From contig JBGAUT010000011.1 of NCBI GenBank assembly GCA_044228505.1, forward strand, positions 92,068-156,067: 64,000 bases of DNA, read 5' to 3'. A program made the translations under genes and the position numbers. Positions 54,769-63,727 of the stretch are shown in pieces. Numbering within the stretch: the stretch's first letter is position 1; each line of letters starts with the position of its first letter. Source of the stretch: JAEUKA01 sp044228505 (GTDB taxonomy: Bacteria > Myxococcota_A > Polyangia > Palsa-1104 > JAEUJZ01). The notes below the pieces were generated by a model that made no database searches, was not told the origin of the DNA, and worked only from the letters and a program-made list of their open reading frames with translations.

Positions 54769-55194
54769 GTGCTAGACACCATGATCGGTCCGTATCGGAT
54801 CGTGCGAAAGATCAGTCAAGGCGGAATGGGCGTCGTCTATGAGGCGCGGCATGATGCCATTGAGCGTCGCGTAGCCATCAAGGTCTTGCATGCGGATCTT
54901 TCTGCGAACCAAGAGGTGGTTTCGCGCTTCTTTAACGAAGCCAAGGCCGTGAATCGCATCGACCATCCTGGCATCGTTCAGTGTCACGACTTCGGGATTC
55001 TCGCTGACGGTACTGCGTTTATCGTCATGGAGTACCTCAAAGGAGAGACGCTAAGTCGGCGTTCCAGGCGCATGCACGATCGCATGCCACTTGCGGATAT
55101 TATGCGTTTGGTCCGTCAAATTGCCGCCGCCCTCACCGCAGCTCACGCCAAAAACATCGTCCATCGTGATCTCAAGCCGGATAAGGTCATTCCC
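54769..55194 (+). pseudogene. N-lobe of Hanks-type Ser/Thr kinase, truncated
   Basis: Starts at GTG 54769, 7 nt after GGAGGGAG. The reading frame gives a kinase N-lobe: glycine loop ISQGGMGVVYEA, VAIK lysine, C-helix FFNEAKAVNRIDHPGIVQCHDFG, hinge IVMEYLKGETL, then HRDLKPD (55162-55182) and KVIP. There homology ends. No DFG, APE or C-lobe follows in any plus-strand frame; the ORF runs on to 55794 through unrelated DNA. The residue after HRDLKPD is Lys, where catalytic kinases have Asn. A broken gene; see the matching C-lobe at 60827-62143. Confidence 0.78.
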
Positions 55195-55509
55195 GTCGAG
55201 AAAATCGCGAAGACTTCCCAGCTCTCGAGCGATAAGGGCGCGGAAGTCAGAAGCCATCCCAGACCCCTCGCAAGTGCTACGCATGGAATGCCTACGGAGA
55301 CTCACAAACGAAGAACACCTTCAAGCGTAGCCCAAGATGGGCCCAGAAGCGGCTCCCACATCTGCCTGTGTTTGAGTGGTTTTTCGATGAGGACGACTGG
55401 GAAATGCGGCGAGAAACCAGGGCGTGACTTGTTCGCCATTTTGCTTGCGCAGCGTCGCAACAGAGGTCGGACTGTGCCGCTGCGGAATCTCTGCCGTTCG
55501 CACCATCTG
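55195..55509. other. Mosaic DNA at rearrangement junction
   Basis: Short ORF pieces face different ways. Minus strand 55245-55183 reads MASDFRALIARELGSLRDFL, a plausible protein N-terminus that runs into the kinase fragment. Plus strand 55275-55427 reads a Trp-rich tail (FEWFFDEDDWEMRR) ending in TGA. None is assignable. This fits fragments joined by rearrangement or deletion. Confidence 0.4.
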
Positions 55510-56002
55510 TCCTTCTCCTGGATTCCCACTTCGCTCCTGACGCTCACGTTCTGCGACGATGAACGCATACGTACAGATCACCGAACTTGGGTGATGTTGC
55601 AGTCCCGTGTACAGTCTCCCTTGATATTTTTCCGTCCACGGTTCCATATCGATAGGAATGTGAGCATACTCCGTCGCTGCAGTGAGCGAAGCAATGACCT
55701 GACAATTGGCCACTTTTCCGAGAGCCCCCATAATACTGTCGTTTCACCCTCATCGAACCTGCTCCCTTCTTGGGAAACGACGTATCGTCGATGATAAGCG
55801 TTTGTACCGGGGTTCGACGCTGAAACTCGGCGTCCGTTTCCGTCGGGTTCGTTGCGAACAGAGCCGCAATCGGCTCGACACTCTTGCTTGGCAGCGCGGA
55901 CAGAAGACCCAGTACATACATCGCAAAACTGGCTCTCTGTCTACTGTCCCACAAGTGCTTACCGAGCTGCTGCAACAACAGCGGCAGAGCGCCTTCGTTC
56001 AA
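55510..56002 (-). mobile_element. IS701-family transposase remnant
   Basis: From 56002 downward one frame reads ASFAMYVLGLLSALPSKSVEPIAA and TLIIDDTSFPKKGAGS with RQYYG, the N-terminal and first-Asp regions of IS701-family DDE transposases. Near 55735 the frame shifts to GALGKVANCQVIASLT, then after about 30 residues jumps to YTGLQHHPSSVICTYAFIVAERER, which belongs to the family's C-terminus. About half of a roughly 400-aa enzyme is missing, including most of the catalytic core. Dead element. Confidence 0.72.
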
Positions 56003-56067
56003 GAGCGGATCCTCGGCTTGACATCAAGGTCTTGATGGCCAGTTTGATCTTAAAGGAGTGGTTGCTG

Positions 56068-56502
56068 ATGAACAGTGTCGAGATGCCGTGTGCCGATTGC
56101 GGTGCGGTGAATCGGATCCCGGTCGTTCGGCTGCAGGACGAACCGCGCTGTGGTCGCTGCAAGCATGGGCTGCTTCCTGGGACTCCCATCGAGTCGGATG
56201 AACGACGATTCCGCGCTGAGGTGGAAGACTCTCCCATTCCCGTTCTGGTGGACTTCTGGGCTCCGTGGTGTGGACCCTGCCGGGCGGTGGCTCCGGTGCT
56301 CGCCGCGATCGCTCGCGAGCGCCAGGGCCGGTTGAAGATCGTCAAGATCAACGTCGATGAAAACCCGCAACTGGCGGCACGTTTTCAAGCGCATTCCATT
56401 CCGATGATGAGCCTATTCCGGGGAGGCCGAGCCATCGAAACCATCGTTGGTGCGCAACCAAAGAAGACGCTCGATGGGTGGCTCGATCAGCGCGCACGCT
56501 GA
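56068..56502 (+). CDS. trxC: Thioredoxin 2 (TrxC-like) with N-terminal zinc ribbon
   Basis: 144 residues from ATG 56068 with GGAG 9 nt upstream. N-terminal paired CADCG and CGRC (zinc-ribbon, about 7-35), then a thioredoxin fold with active site FWAPWCGPCRAVAP and cis-Pro region SIPMMSLF, the usual TrxC layout and length. It reduces protein disulfides with NADPH and thioredoxin reductase, often under oxidative stress, and is cytoplasmic. It sits between the IS701 remnant and the convergent lipoprotein operon; no partner gene is adjacent. Intact. Confidence 0.88.
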   Translation: MNSVEMPCADCGAVNRIPVVRLQDEPRCGRCKHGLLPGTPIESDERRFRAEVEDSPIPVLVDFWAPWCGPCRAVAPVLAAIARERQGRLKIVKINVDENPQLAARFQAHSIPMMSLFRGGRAIETIVGAQPKKTLDGWLDQRAR

Positions 56503-56625
56503 GCAAGTCAGTTGCTCTTTTCTGTCGGAGATAAGGTCTACTGTGAGCGCCTGCCTACTGTTCGGATCGCCACAGGAGAGAGAAACGGAATCGGTCTGGC
56601 CGTGTGTTCAGTGGCGGGGGATGGG

Positions 56626-56868
56626 TTAATTGGGTAGCGGCTGAAGGGGCGCACCGGGACGAAACTTGGCGAGCCGGACAGGTTTGTCGATGGCCACCGC
56701 ATTCGTGCAGGAATTGATAAGCTCAAGGTGAGTCATGGGATTTGCAGCACACTGCGGTCCTGTCCCCATGTCTGTCTGAGTCATGTCGCTCCCACAGCTT
56801 GCGACCAGCAGTCCCATTGCCATTACCACCCGTCTCAAGCTGCTCTGTATCGTCTGTCTGTTGTGCAT
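56626..56868 (-). CDS. Small lipoprotein
   Basis: 80 residues from ATG 56868. Signal peptide with lipobox LLVASC (RRVVMAMGLLVASCGSDM), followed by a short Met/Thr/Asp segment and about 35 residues with two Cys (QCAANPMT, INSCTNAVAI), ending APLQPLPN. An internal ATG could also serve as start. It follows the PstS-like gene by 12 nt and is the last gene of the operon on this strand. Function unknown; it may be an accessory of the binding proteins upstream. Confidence 0.6.
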   Translation of the reverse strand: MHNRQTIQSSLRRVVMAMGLLVASCGSDMTQTDMGTGPQCAANPMTHLELINSCTNAVAIDKPVRLAKFRPGAPLQPLPN

Positions 56869-56879
56869 GCATTCCTCTG

Positions 56880-58076
56880 TTACCGCGGCTCGCAGAATCC
56901 GAGTCGGCAATGACTGCTGCTACAGTCTCCGTCAACCTTGCAACTCTGACAGCGATCCGGTGCTCGTCCAGCAAGTGTGGTTTCATAAAAGCAAGAACAA
57001 GACGGTCCGGTGTATACAGACAGGTCGCCACCATCAGAGGTTCGTGTGACGTTCATTGCGCACCGTGGCACCATCTTGACGTTGCGAATGATGTTGGTGA
57101 GAACATCGCTACGCTGTCCGGTCAGCAGAGTAGTCAGCTGTTCAACCAGTGGGTTGAAAGGCTTTCCCGTTGCGTCGGTAGCTGCCAACAGATGGGCGAA
57201 TCCGAACGCGGTGTAACGACCATCTCGGACGTTCCGCTTGTCATAGGAAGTCGGCGTAGAGTCTGGGTAGTATGCATGATTCTGACGATAGGCTCGGAAT
57301 GCCAGTGACTTGTACGTATTGCGGACTGTACCGGCGTCATAGATCTCTGAACCAACGATTCCAATCGTCCGCTCGGGAGACTTCTGGGCGGAAGCGGCCA
57401 AACAGTTGAGAACATCGGTAGAGGCGGCATTCCCTTTGCCGCGCCAGCTTCCTGCAGGGACACCAATCGCGGCAGCCCACAGTCCTTGCGTACCCGAGTT
57501 GGCGCTACGAATGCAGACGGAATTTTCGTCGGTCCAAGGCTCTGCGTCGCCAAAGCCACCGAACCCATACAGATAGTAGGCCTCCTCTGCGGTGATCGCG
57601 GTCTGGTTGCTCTGCTTGGGAACGAGCATCACCATGGTTGCGACCGGACCAAGGAAGTCCTTATACCCAGCGGGCAGAGCGGCTCCGTTTTTACATCGTT
57701 CGTAGAACACATCCGACACCGCGATGTCGAGCGAGGGACTCACGGCAAGATCGTTTACACACTGCGGTACATCTCCACCTGTGTAACTGGCATCGACATA
57801 AAACATCTTGGGTGCCACTGCCGGGGTGAGCTTGGTTCCAAGCTGTTCGACTCCTGAACAAGAGCCGTTTTTTAGATATACGAGCGTGACCGGACTTACT
57901 GGATCGGAAGCTAGCTTGGGACCGATTTCTTTGTACAGGGGCTCAAGTGCGGTCGAACCTGCAATGTACAGCGGGTTCTTGATTGTGCTACAGGACTGGG
58001 CCTGCGCTTGCCGGGTGGTAGCAGCGACGAGCACAATCGACAGACAGAAGGCAGAAATCGTTGTTGGCCAGGACAT
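56880..58076 (-). CDS. PstS-like periplasmic binding protein with Cys-rich tail
   Basis: 398 residues. Signal peptide ends RQAQA (about 26). The body has the type II periplasmic-binding-protein start YIAGSTALEPLYKEIGPKLA, resembling phosphate-binding PstS, a mid-protein GTQGLWAAAIGVP and a final helical segment. The C-terminal about 50 residues are Cys-rich (CSCFYETTLAGRAPDRCQSC, VDGDCSSSHCRLGFC), a pattern found in secreted myxobacterial proteins. No PstC, PstA or PstB is near, so uptake is unlikely to be its only role; a sensory or surface role is inferred. Lies 12 nt after the BMP-like gene. Confidence 0.76.
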   Translation of the reverse strand: MSWPTTISAFCLSIVLVAATTRQAQAQSCSTIKNPLYIAGSTALEPLYKEIGPKLASDPVSPVTLVYLKNGSCSGVEQLGTKLTPAVAPKMFYVDASYTGGDVPQCVNDLAVSPSLDIAVSDVFYERCKNGAALPAGYKDFLGPVATMVMLVPKQSNQTAITAEEAYYLYGFGGFGDAEPWTDENSVCIRSANSGTQGLWAAAIGVPAGSWRGKGNAASTDVLNCLAASAQKSPERTIGIVGSEIYDAGTVRNTYKSLAFRAYRQNHAYYPDSTPTSYDKRNVRDGRYTAFGFAHLLAATDATGKPFNPLVEQLTTLLTGQRSDVLTNIIRNVKMVPRCAMNVTRTSDGGDLSVYTGPSCSCFYETTLAGRAPDRCQSCKVDGDCSSSHCRLGFCEPR

Positions 58077-58088
58077 GACGACTCCTAT

Positions 58089-59684
58089 CTAGCCGTTGCT
58101 GCGGAAGATCCATCGAGCATTCTTGCGACAGTTACTGCTCTGTCCGAGCGGCAGAACGAGCTTGTCAACAGTGTCTGATACGGCTGGAACTGCGCTCTCG
58201 GCGGAGGTACTTAATGGCACAAGTCCTCCTGGCACCAGGGCGGGTTGGTCTCCAGACAGAGGGTCGTTGAGTGCTTTCTTTTCGACGACGCCATCGACGA
58301 AAAAGCACATCTTCGAGATCTCTTCGACACCCAGTCCGCTGCTGGCACTTACGTCTTGCGCTTGATCCGGAATCCCATTCCCATCCTGATCGCGCTGGCC
58401 GTTTGTCTTGAAGGGTCCAGTCCAGATCTTGAGCCAGGCCGGATCTCGGCTGTTGGCTAGTTCGCGGATGAAGAACACCGCATCATCATCACGATCGAGC
58501 CCAGTCCGTGCATTACGATTGACGCTGACCGTAAACGGAGGCTTATCCCCTTCGGCAAGGTCAAACCCGACACGGGTCGCTGGGGACAGTCTTCCTCGAT
58601 GGATCTGCTCCAGTACTTGAAGCGATACCGGCATCCAGTTTTCTAGGATTCCCGCGAGTACTGACTTTTCAACGCTCGGATCGAGGTCACCGGTTCCAAA
58701 GGGTACGTGCGAGATGATCGATAGGACTGGCCGCATCGCATCGTGCACATGAAGGAGCTTCCGTGCGCGATCGTTGCGATGACTCATGTCCAAAACGACC
58801 TCTGCACCGGCCTCCCACAGCAAGCGCGCCAGGTATTCCTCGCGATAGTACATCGATCCAGCGTAGCTATAGGTCGGTGCCGCTCCGGAATCGTAGTAGT
58901 AACCGAGATGGCGTACCTCGACCACGATGCCTGGTTTTTCCTGGCGGGCACCCAGTGCGAACGCATTGACGTTGCGAATCGACTCTGGACCAATGACGCC
59001 AGCGATCACGCCAAGCCGCTTTGCAGAGGACTTGGCGGCCAGCCTCCCGGCAATATAGTAGGCTTCCTCCGTGTGCAGATAGACTTGACCTAGGTTGGTT
59101 GGACTATCCGGCAGCGTGTAGGGATTGGCGCTGCTTACGCCCAGGAAGACATGTAGCGGATTTTCAGTCGCGAGGATGGTCAGGTTCGGCAGGTACTCCA
59201 GTTGATGACCGAGCAGCACCCGATTTCGCATCGCTAGCGCTCGCATCGAATCGAGCGAGTTCGCGAGTGGTGTCGGTACAAACATCCGGTCCAGTTTGAT
59301 GTAGGGAAGCTCCGCCGCAGCCTTGGTCACTCCGTCGGCAAACGTCAGCGACCAAGCGTCACTTGGCACTGGATTCAAGGGCACCGTCAGACCCACAGTT
59401 AGCGGCACATGACAGTACTGAGCGGCGCAAATCGTCCCATCCAGACAATCGGCGTTGCTGCTGCAGGCCAAGCTACAGACGCCTGCCTCCGGCTCGGTCA
59501 GCACGGCACCCTTTTGGCAGATCGCGCCCGCGCAGTCATCGTTTGACACGCATGGCTTGCCGAGACCCGCTCGGATGGTGGTATCCGTCGCTAGCGTGCA
59601 GCCAGCGAGCAGTATGAGCGGTAGCACCCTGTGGGGCAAGCCAATCAACTGGGTCAGGCAAGCGCGATGAGCAGTCGGTAACAT
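58089..59684 (-). CDS. BMP-family (Med/PnrA-like) lipoprotein with Cys-rich N-terminus
   Basis: 531 residues. Signal peptide with lipobox LILLAGC (Cys29). Residues about 40-95 are Cys-rich (GKPCVSNDDCAGAICQKG, CSSNADCLDGTICAAQYC). The rest resembles basic-membrane-protein periplasmic binding domains: EAYYIAGRLAAKSSAKRLGV, IRNVNAFALGARQEKPGI, VLDMSHRND. A C-terminal DQDGNGIPD Ca-binding-like loop is present. BMP proteins bind nucleosides or related ligands for ABC transporters; no permease genes are adjacent. With the PstS-like gene it forms an operon after the TPR gene (44 nt gap). Confidence 0.76.
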   Translation of the reverse strand: MLPTAHRACLTQLIGLPHRVLPLILLAGCTLATDTTIRAGLGKPCVSNDDCAGAICQKGAVLTEPEAGVCSLACSSNADCLDGTICAAQYCHVPLTVGLTVPLNPVPSDAWSLTFADGVTKAAAELPYIKLDRMFVPTPLANSLDSMRALAMRNRVLLGHQLEYLPNLTILATENPLHVFLGVSSANPYTLPDSPTNLGQVYLHTEEAYYIAGRLAAKSSAKRLGVIAGVIGPESIRNVNAFALGARQEKPGIVVEVRHLGYYYDSGAAPTYSYAGSMYYREEYLARLLWEAGAEVVLDMSHRNDRARKLLHVHDAMRPVLSIISHVPFGTGDLDPSVEKSVLAGILENWMPVSLQVLEQIHRGRLSPATRVGFDLAEGDKPPFTVSVNRNARTGLDRDDDAVFFIRELANSRDPAWLKIWTGPFKTNGQRDQDGNGIPDQAQDVSASSGLGVEEISKMCFFVDGVVEKKALNDPLSGDQPALVPGGLVPLSTSAESAVPAVSDTVDKLVLPLGQSSNCRKNARWIFRSNG

Positions 59685-59727
59685 CCACAGTCACTCCTTC
59701 GCGTAGTCATTGGCTCGCGACGAGAGA

Positions 59728-60843
59728 TCAAAATGTGCAGGACAGAGACAAGGCCAAGCCCGTCGAGCCGATGTAGGCCGTCGGTATAATCAGCGTCGTC
59801 GGTTGCGAAACGGGAACACTCGCAGGCGGTGCTGGTGGCTCCGGTGCCTTCTCGGTGGGCCCGTCTGGTGATTTTTCCAGCGCTTTGTCGGGGGGCTTGT
59901 CACTTGCTGGCGCAGCGCTGTCAGTTGTTGTCACCACGGGCACTGCCACCCGCTTGCCCAGTCCAGACGGTTCCGTCGAGCGTGGTCGCCACAGCGCTGT
60001 CACAAGTACGGTGGCAGCGATTGCTGCCGCACCAATGGGAATCAGCACATCGGTGGCTCGTGTCAGCGAGATGGTTCGCTGCTGCAGGGTTAGCTGCGTC
60101 ATGCCAGGATCACCGACGTAGGCGGTATTGCGTAGCTGCGACGAGCTGGACAACGCGAGGCCACCAGTGATTGCGCCCGCCACGAGTACAGCACCCCCCC
60201 CGGCAACGCCAGCGAGGAATGGTGCCGAGAGCCATCGACTGTTCGGTGCGGCGACCGGCGCGGGTGGCTGAGGCTTCGATGCTGGCCCCACCACACCTTT
60301 TCCATCCTCTGGTAGTGATCCCGTCGCAGTGGCCGTTCCGCCGCTCGACTCACTGCCACTCGCTACGGCCTTCTTGGGCTCGGGCGGCCGATTCTTGGGC
60401 TCAGACGGCTTGCTGGCCAGATCTTGCTCCGCTTCTCGGAGGAACTGGCGTGCCTTCTCTTGCACCTCCACCGGCTGAGTACCGGGGCTGGCCAGGAATT
60501 GCTTAAAGTAGTTGACCGCCTCTTGGGGTCGACCCAGCTTGTGCATGGTTCGCCCAATGTTGACCAGCAGCCAGGGCGCTTCTCGGCGACGATAGGCCGC
60601 TTGGTACGCAGCCAGGGCTCCCTCGAAGTCTTCTGCCTTCGACAGCTTTCGCGCCCGAGTAAAGTGCGCCCTACACAGAGGATCCGCCAGACACAGGGAC
60701 TGTTCGCTGTTGTCCGCCGAATCGACACCAGGCTGCATCGACGCGGCTGGCTCGGCCTGTGGGAGCGCCCAGGTCGACCCGCCACCGAGCATGGCCACAG
60801 CCAGCGCTGCAGCATGGAGGGCGTGCTTATTCTTCGAGTTCAA
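59728..60843 (-). CDS. TPR/PEGA-type exported protein with C-terminal membrane segments
   Basis: 371 residues from a TTG at 60843, supported by GGGGAG 7 nt upstream; the longer frame upstream lies inside the kinase gene. Signal-like segment LHAAALAVAMLGGGSTWA, then tetratricopeptide-like helices (SKAEDFEGALAAYQAAY, NIGRTMHKLGRPQEAVNYFKQF), a Pro/Lys/Ser linker, then two hydrophobic helices (about 205-230 and 265-285) and a Pro-rich tail. Such TPR proteins commonly follow Ser/Thr kinase genes in myxobacteria. Its start overlaps the kinase gene end by 17 nt, so the two were co-translated. Confidence 0.75.
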   Translation of the reverse strand: MNSKNKHALHAAALAVAMLGGGSTWALPQAEPAASMQPGVDSADNSEQSLCLADPLCRAHFTRARKLSKAEDFEGALAAYQAAYRRREAPWLLVNIGRTMHKLGRPQEAVNYFKQFLASPGTQPVEVQEKARQFLREAEQDLASKPSEPKNRPPEPKKAVASGSESSGGTATATGSLPEDGKGVVGPASKPQPPAPVAAPNSRWLSAPFLAGVAGGGAVLVAGAITGGLALSSSSQLRNTAYVGDPGMTQLTLQQRTISLTRATDVLIPIGAAAIAATVLVTALWRPRSTEPSGLGKRVAVPVVTTTDSAAPASDKPPDKALEKSPDGPTEKAPEPPAPPASVPVSQPTTLIIPTAYIGSTGLALSLSCTF

Positions 60844-62143
60844 GGCCTGTCTCCCCACCGGTCTTTCCCGTTGCTGGGTGCTTCTGTGCGGTGGCAGCTT
60901 CGGGCTTCCCTTTGGCTTTGCCTCTTCCCTTGCCTGCGATGGAATGCTTCGCTGCGGCGTCGGTGGCCTTATTCGTGGATGTACTCGCCGATGCAGGCGA
61001 TTTGTTGTCGGCTTGGGTTGGTTGCAGGACGATCTCTCGAGACTCGTCGCGGTCGCGATGGAGCACGATGGTCCGTTCGGCATATCCGAGCAAACCGATG
61101 CGGAGCTCGTCGCCGCCATCGCCCGACAGCCGCTCGCTCTGCCATGGGGTCTTGCCCAAGATCGTGCCATCTGCGGCCCGCTTGACCTCTGCACCGGACG
61201 GCGTGGAGTTGATTTCCCAGCGGACCCGCTTCATCGACCCGGACACCGCGTCACCCTGTTGGGCTGTCGGCTGTGAGGCACCCCGAGTCCGCGAAGAGTT
61301 TCCTTGGAGCAACACGATGCCAACCGTTGCGGCCATCCCGACGACGACTGCCAGGATCACCGGCACCAATCGTCGCACCGAGCTGACCTGGGATGGCCCA
61401 TCGCTCGTGCCGACCGCGTTTCCCAATGTCGAAGGGGCACTTCCGAGGCTGCCATCGCTCGCCAGGCGAACGGACGGGCCAGACCGCAAACCCGATGGCG
61501 TGGCAGAGGGCGGCGTGAATCCATGGCTAGGGCGTCCTGCTTGTTGCTGGGCAAGAACATCCGAGTCCAACGTCTCGTCGAGCTCGTCCGACTCATCAGG
61601 GCCGCTAGACTCTTCTTCCAGTTCGATGATGCCATCGGGGGAGGGCGAACTCTCTGCATCAGGCCGCACCACCTCGGCACAGGCAGGCAGGATGCGATCG
61701 ATGTTCGCCACCACTTCGGCCATGGCAGGTCGGGCGTCTTTGTCTTTGAGCAGCAGCTTGGCAACAAGCTGCGCCAGCGGTTCAGGAACCCACGGGCACA
61801 GCGTCTCGAGAGGCTTGGGCTCTTGGAGGATGTGCAAGGCCATGATTTCGCCTGAGCCCTGCGCGTGAAACGGAAGTCGACCCGAGATCAGCCGATACAG
61901 CATCACCCCGAGTGCATAACAGTCCGTCTTGCCATCGACGTTTCCCGCACCTTTACACTGCTCTGGTGACATGTACGCGGGTGTGCCAAGTAGTACATCC
62001 CCCTTGGTCGCCCCCGGCATCGAAGCGCCATCGATCTGACGAAGCTTGGCAATCCCGAAATCGAGCAGCTTGGTGCGCTCCCCCCCAGAGATCTCCTGGT
62101 CCGAAATGACCATGATGTTGTCCGGCTGCATGTCTCGATGCGA
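60827..62143 (-). pseudogene. C-lobe of Hanks-type Ser/Thr kinase with PEGA tail
   Basis: The frame begins with HRDMQPDNIM, then LLDFGIAKL (DFG), LLGTPAYMSPEQ (APE-like), DCYALGVMLYRLI and a kinase tail. After an acidic linker comes a transmembrane helix (about 265-285, LVPVILAVVVGMAATVGIVLL) and a PEGA-like domain (EINSTPSGAEVKRAADGTILG). A kinase starting at the catalytic loop cannot be active; the N-lobe with ATP site is absent upstream. The catalytic-loop Lys is Gln. An ORF start at 62131 is only the Met of HRDM. This is probably half of a full gene, the other half lying at 54769-55194. Confidence 0.76.
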
Positions 62144-62324
62144 AATCGTTGTCGATGAATCGCGTTCTCATTCCACGGCGAGGAAGTCGGTGGGAAAACT
62201 CTATGTAGGCGTCGCTCTCGGTGAGTTGACCGAAAACCGCAGCCGAATGGCTGCCTAACCGAGCCCAACCATTACAATCTCAAGACCTGAAAAAAGGTCC
62301 AAGTTGACCCGAAGCGCAACATCG

Positions 62325-63230
62325 TCACTTTAGTGAAACGATCTTGTGCGCAATCCTTTTGAGGTCTGCCCTCTCCGGAATTCCCTTCGAGATTGGCTTA
62401 CCGGGAATGGGCACAAATGTCGCCTTTGCGTCGATCTTGTACTCGATCTCTAGCTTGAACGGGTTGGGGTTGTGGGCAGCCCAGGACTGCTTCCTAAAAA
62501 TGTAGATCCAGTCGGCTCCGCGCTTCTTCACTGCCTTTTCGATAAGGTAGGCGGCCTCGGGAATCTTGTGCCAGGCTTTGCCATCGAGGGTGTACTCGTA
62601 CCACTGCTCCGCGATGAGCGACCCCTCCGCACGAGGCTCGGAGCAGATAAGGTGCGGCACAATCGTGGAGTGGTCGTCATCGCAGTAGCCCAGATCGGCC
62701 CCGCTGTTGTCGGTCGCACCTTGGATAAACTGCATGGGCGTGCCCGACTGGACATGGTTGAAAGGCGGTGCATCGGGTCGGGTCCGAAAGGCCACGTTTT
62801 CCCGGGTGCCGACCTTCTTGAGTGATTTCAGATCGCCGTTGCTGCTCTGCCAGCTAAAGCGACACAGATGGTGGTAGGAGCGCGGATTGAGATCAATCTT
62901 CTGGGTGACGCCGCTCGCATTGATGCCTTCGTACCGGCCGATGGCCGTCTGGAACTCGTGGAGCTTCATCGATGGCTTGCAGGGAACCTCCTTGGCAAAC
63001 GGTCCTAGCTCTGCGCTGAGGTAGTCCAGCGCGTCCTCATACTACTACTTCTTCTCATGGGGAATGAAGGCAAACAGCAGCTGCAGGTTGGCCTTCTGAT
63101 CGGCAGTGGGGGCCCTCTTGAGAGACTCCAGCATCTTCATGAGTTCATGAAGACTGCTCTCCTTGAGCCGCTCGAACTTGGGATTCGCCGTGGTAACGAG
63201 TCCTGAGAAGGTAGAGAAGTCACATGCCAT
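62325..63230 (-). pseudogene. Hypothetical gene split by two in-frame TAG codons
   Basis: An upstream part (63230-63045, 61 residues, MACDFSTFSGLVTTANPK to FIPHEKK) and a downstream part (62969-62325, 214 residues) are in the same frame. Between them AAGAAGTAGTAGTAT gives two consecutive amber stops, then YEDALDYLSAELGPFAKEV reads on into the second ORF. Together they would make about 300 residues. The downstream ORF has its own ATG with an AAGGAGG 17 nt away, too far for normal use, so a separate gene is less likely. The domain contains Trp/Tyr-rich strands (EQWYEYTLDGKAWHKIP). Function unknown. Confidence 0.55.
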
Positions 63231-63708
63231 CGTTATATGTCCTCATGGGTTGGATAAGAGACATGCTGAGCAAAGATTGTGCTCAGCTTGGCTTATCGCT
63301 TGGCGAAGGGAATCGGCGGGAACGCAGGCCTGTCTGTGACACATGCGCAGTGCGCGCCCAGAGCCAGCACTGCTCGCGAACACAGCCAAGTACCCCACGA
63401 GCTTGTGACTGGGTGTGCCTGGGTGCTCAAGGAATTCCCACGCACACTCTGGAATTGCCCCAGCCCCGCGACGGCAATCGAGTTCTGGAACACGTGGTAT
63501 TCCTAGAGCACCGCATCGCCAACGCCGCAAGTGACGGCTGCCTCAACCTACTGCCAGAACCAGCTACCCACGGAGAATTGGGAGAAACCCAAACACTTGC
63601 ACAAGCCCGTTCCATCCCACTCCCTGCTCCATTCCAACATCCGAATTTCTTCGATACATCACCTCAGGAACGAAGGAAAATGAGCGCTTGACGGGATCGA
63701 CTAAGAGG
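63231..63708. other. No recognisable gene
   Basis: 478 bp between the split gene and the IS5 element. Several short frames are open on both strands, but none has conserved-looking composition or a Shine-Dalgarno. I see nothing I can assign here. Confidence 0.5.
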
Positions 63709-63727
63709 GTGTTTACAAATTAAACAC
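63709..63727. other. Hairpin GTGTTTA-CAAAT-TAAACAC at IS end
   Basis: Perfect 7-bp stem with loop CAAAT, overlapping the stop codon of the IS5-type transposase and probably part of the element's terminal inverted repeat. Same architecture as 45207-45225, with a compensating base-pair change. Confidence 0.5.

Noticed and set aside
55195..55794. C-terminal continuation of the kinase ORF
   Set aside because: Past VIP the translated sequence has no kinase features; it crosses the IS701 remnant in antisense.
60844..61194. Upstream extension of the TPR gene to 61194
   Set aside because: It lies within the kinase coding frame; the TTG at 60843 has a good Shine-Dalgarno and yields a proper signal-like start.
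63224..63691. Plus-strand ORF of 155 aa near the right end
   Set aside because: Composition is uneven and several overlapping frames are equally open; no start signal or recognised motif.
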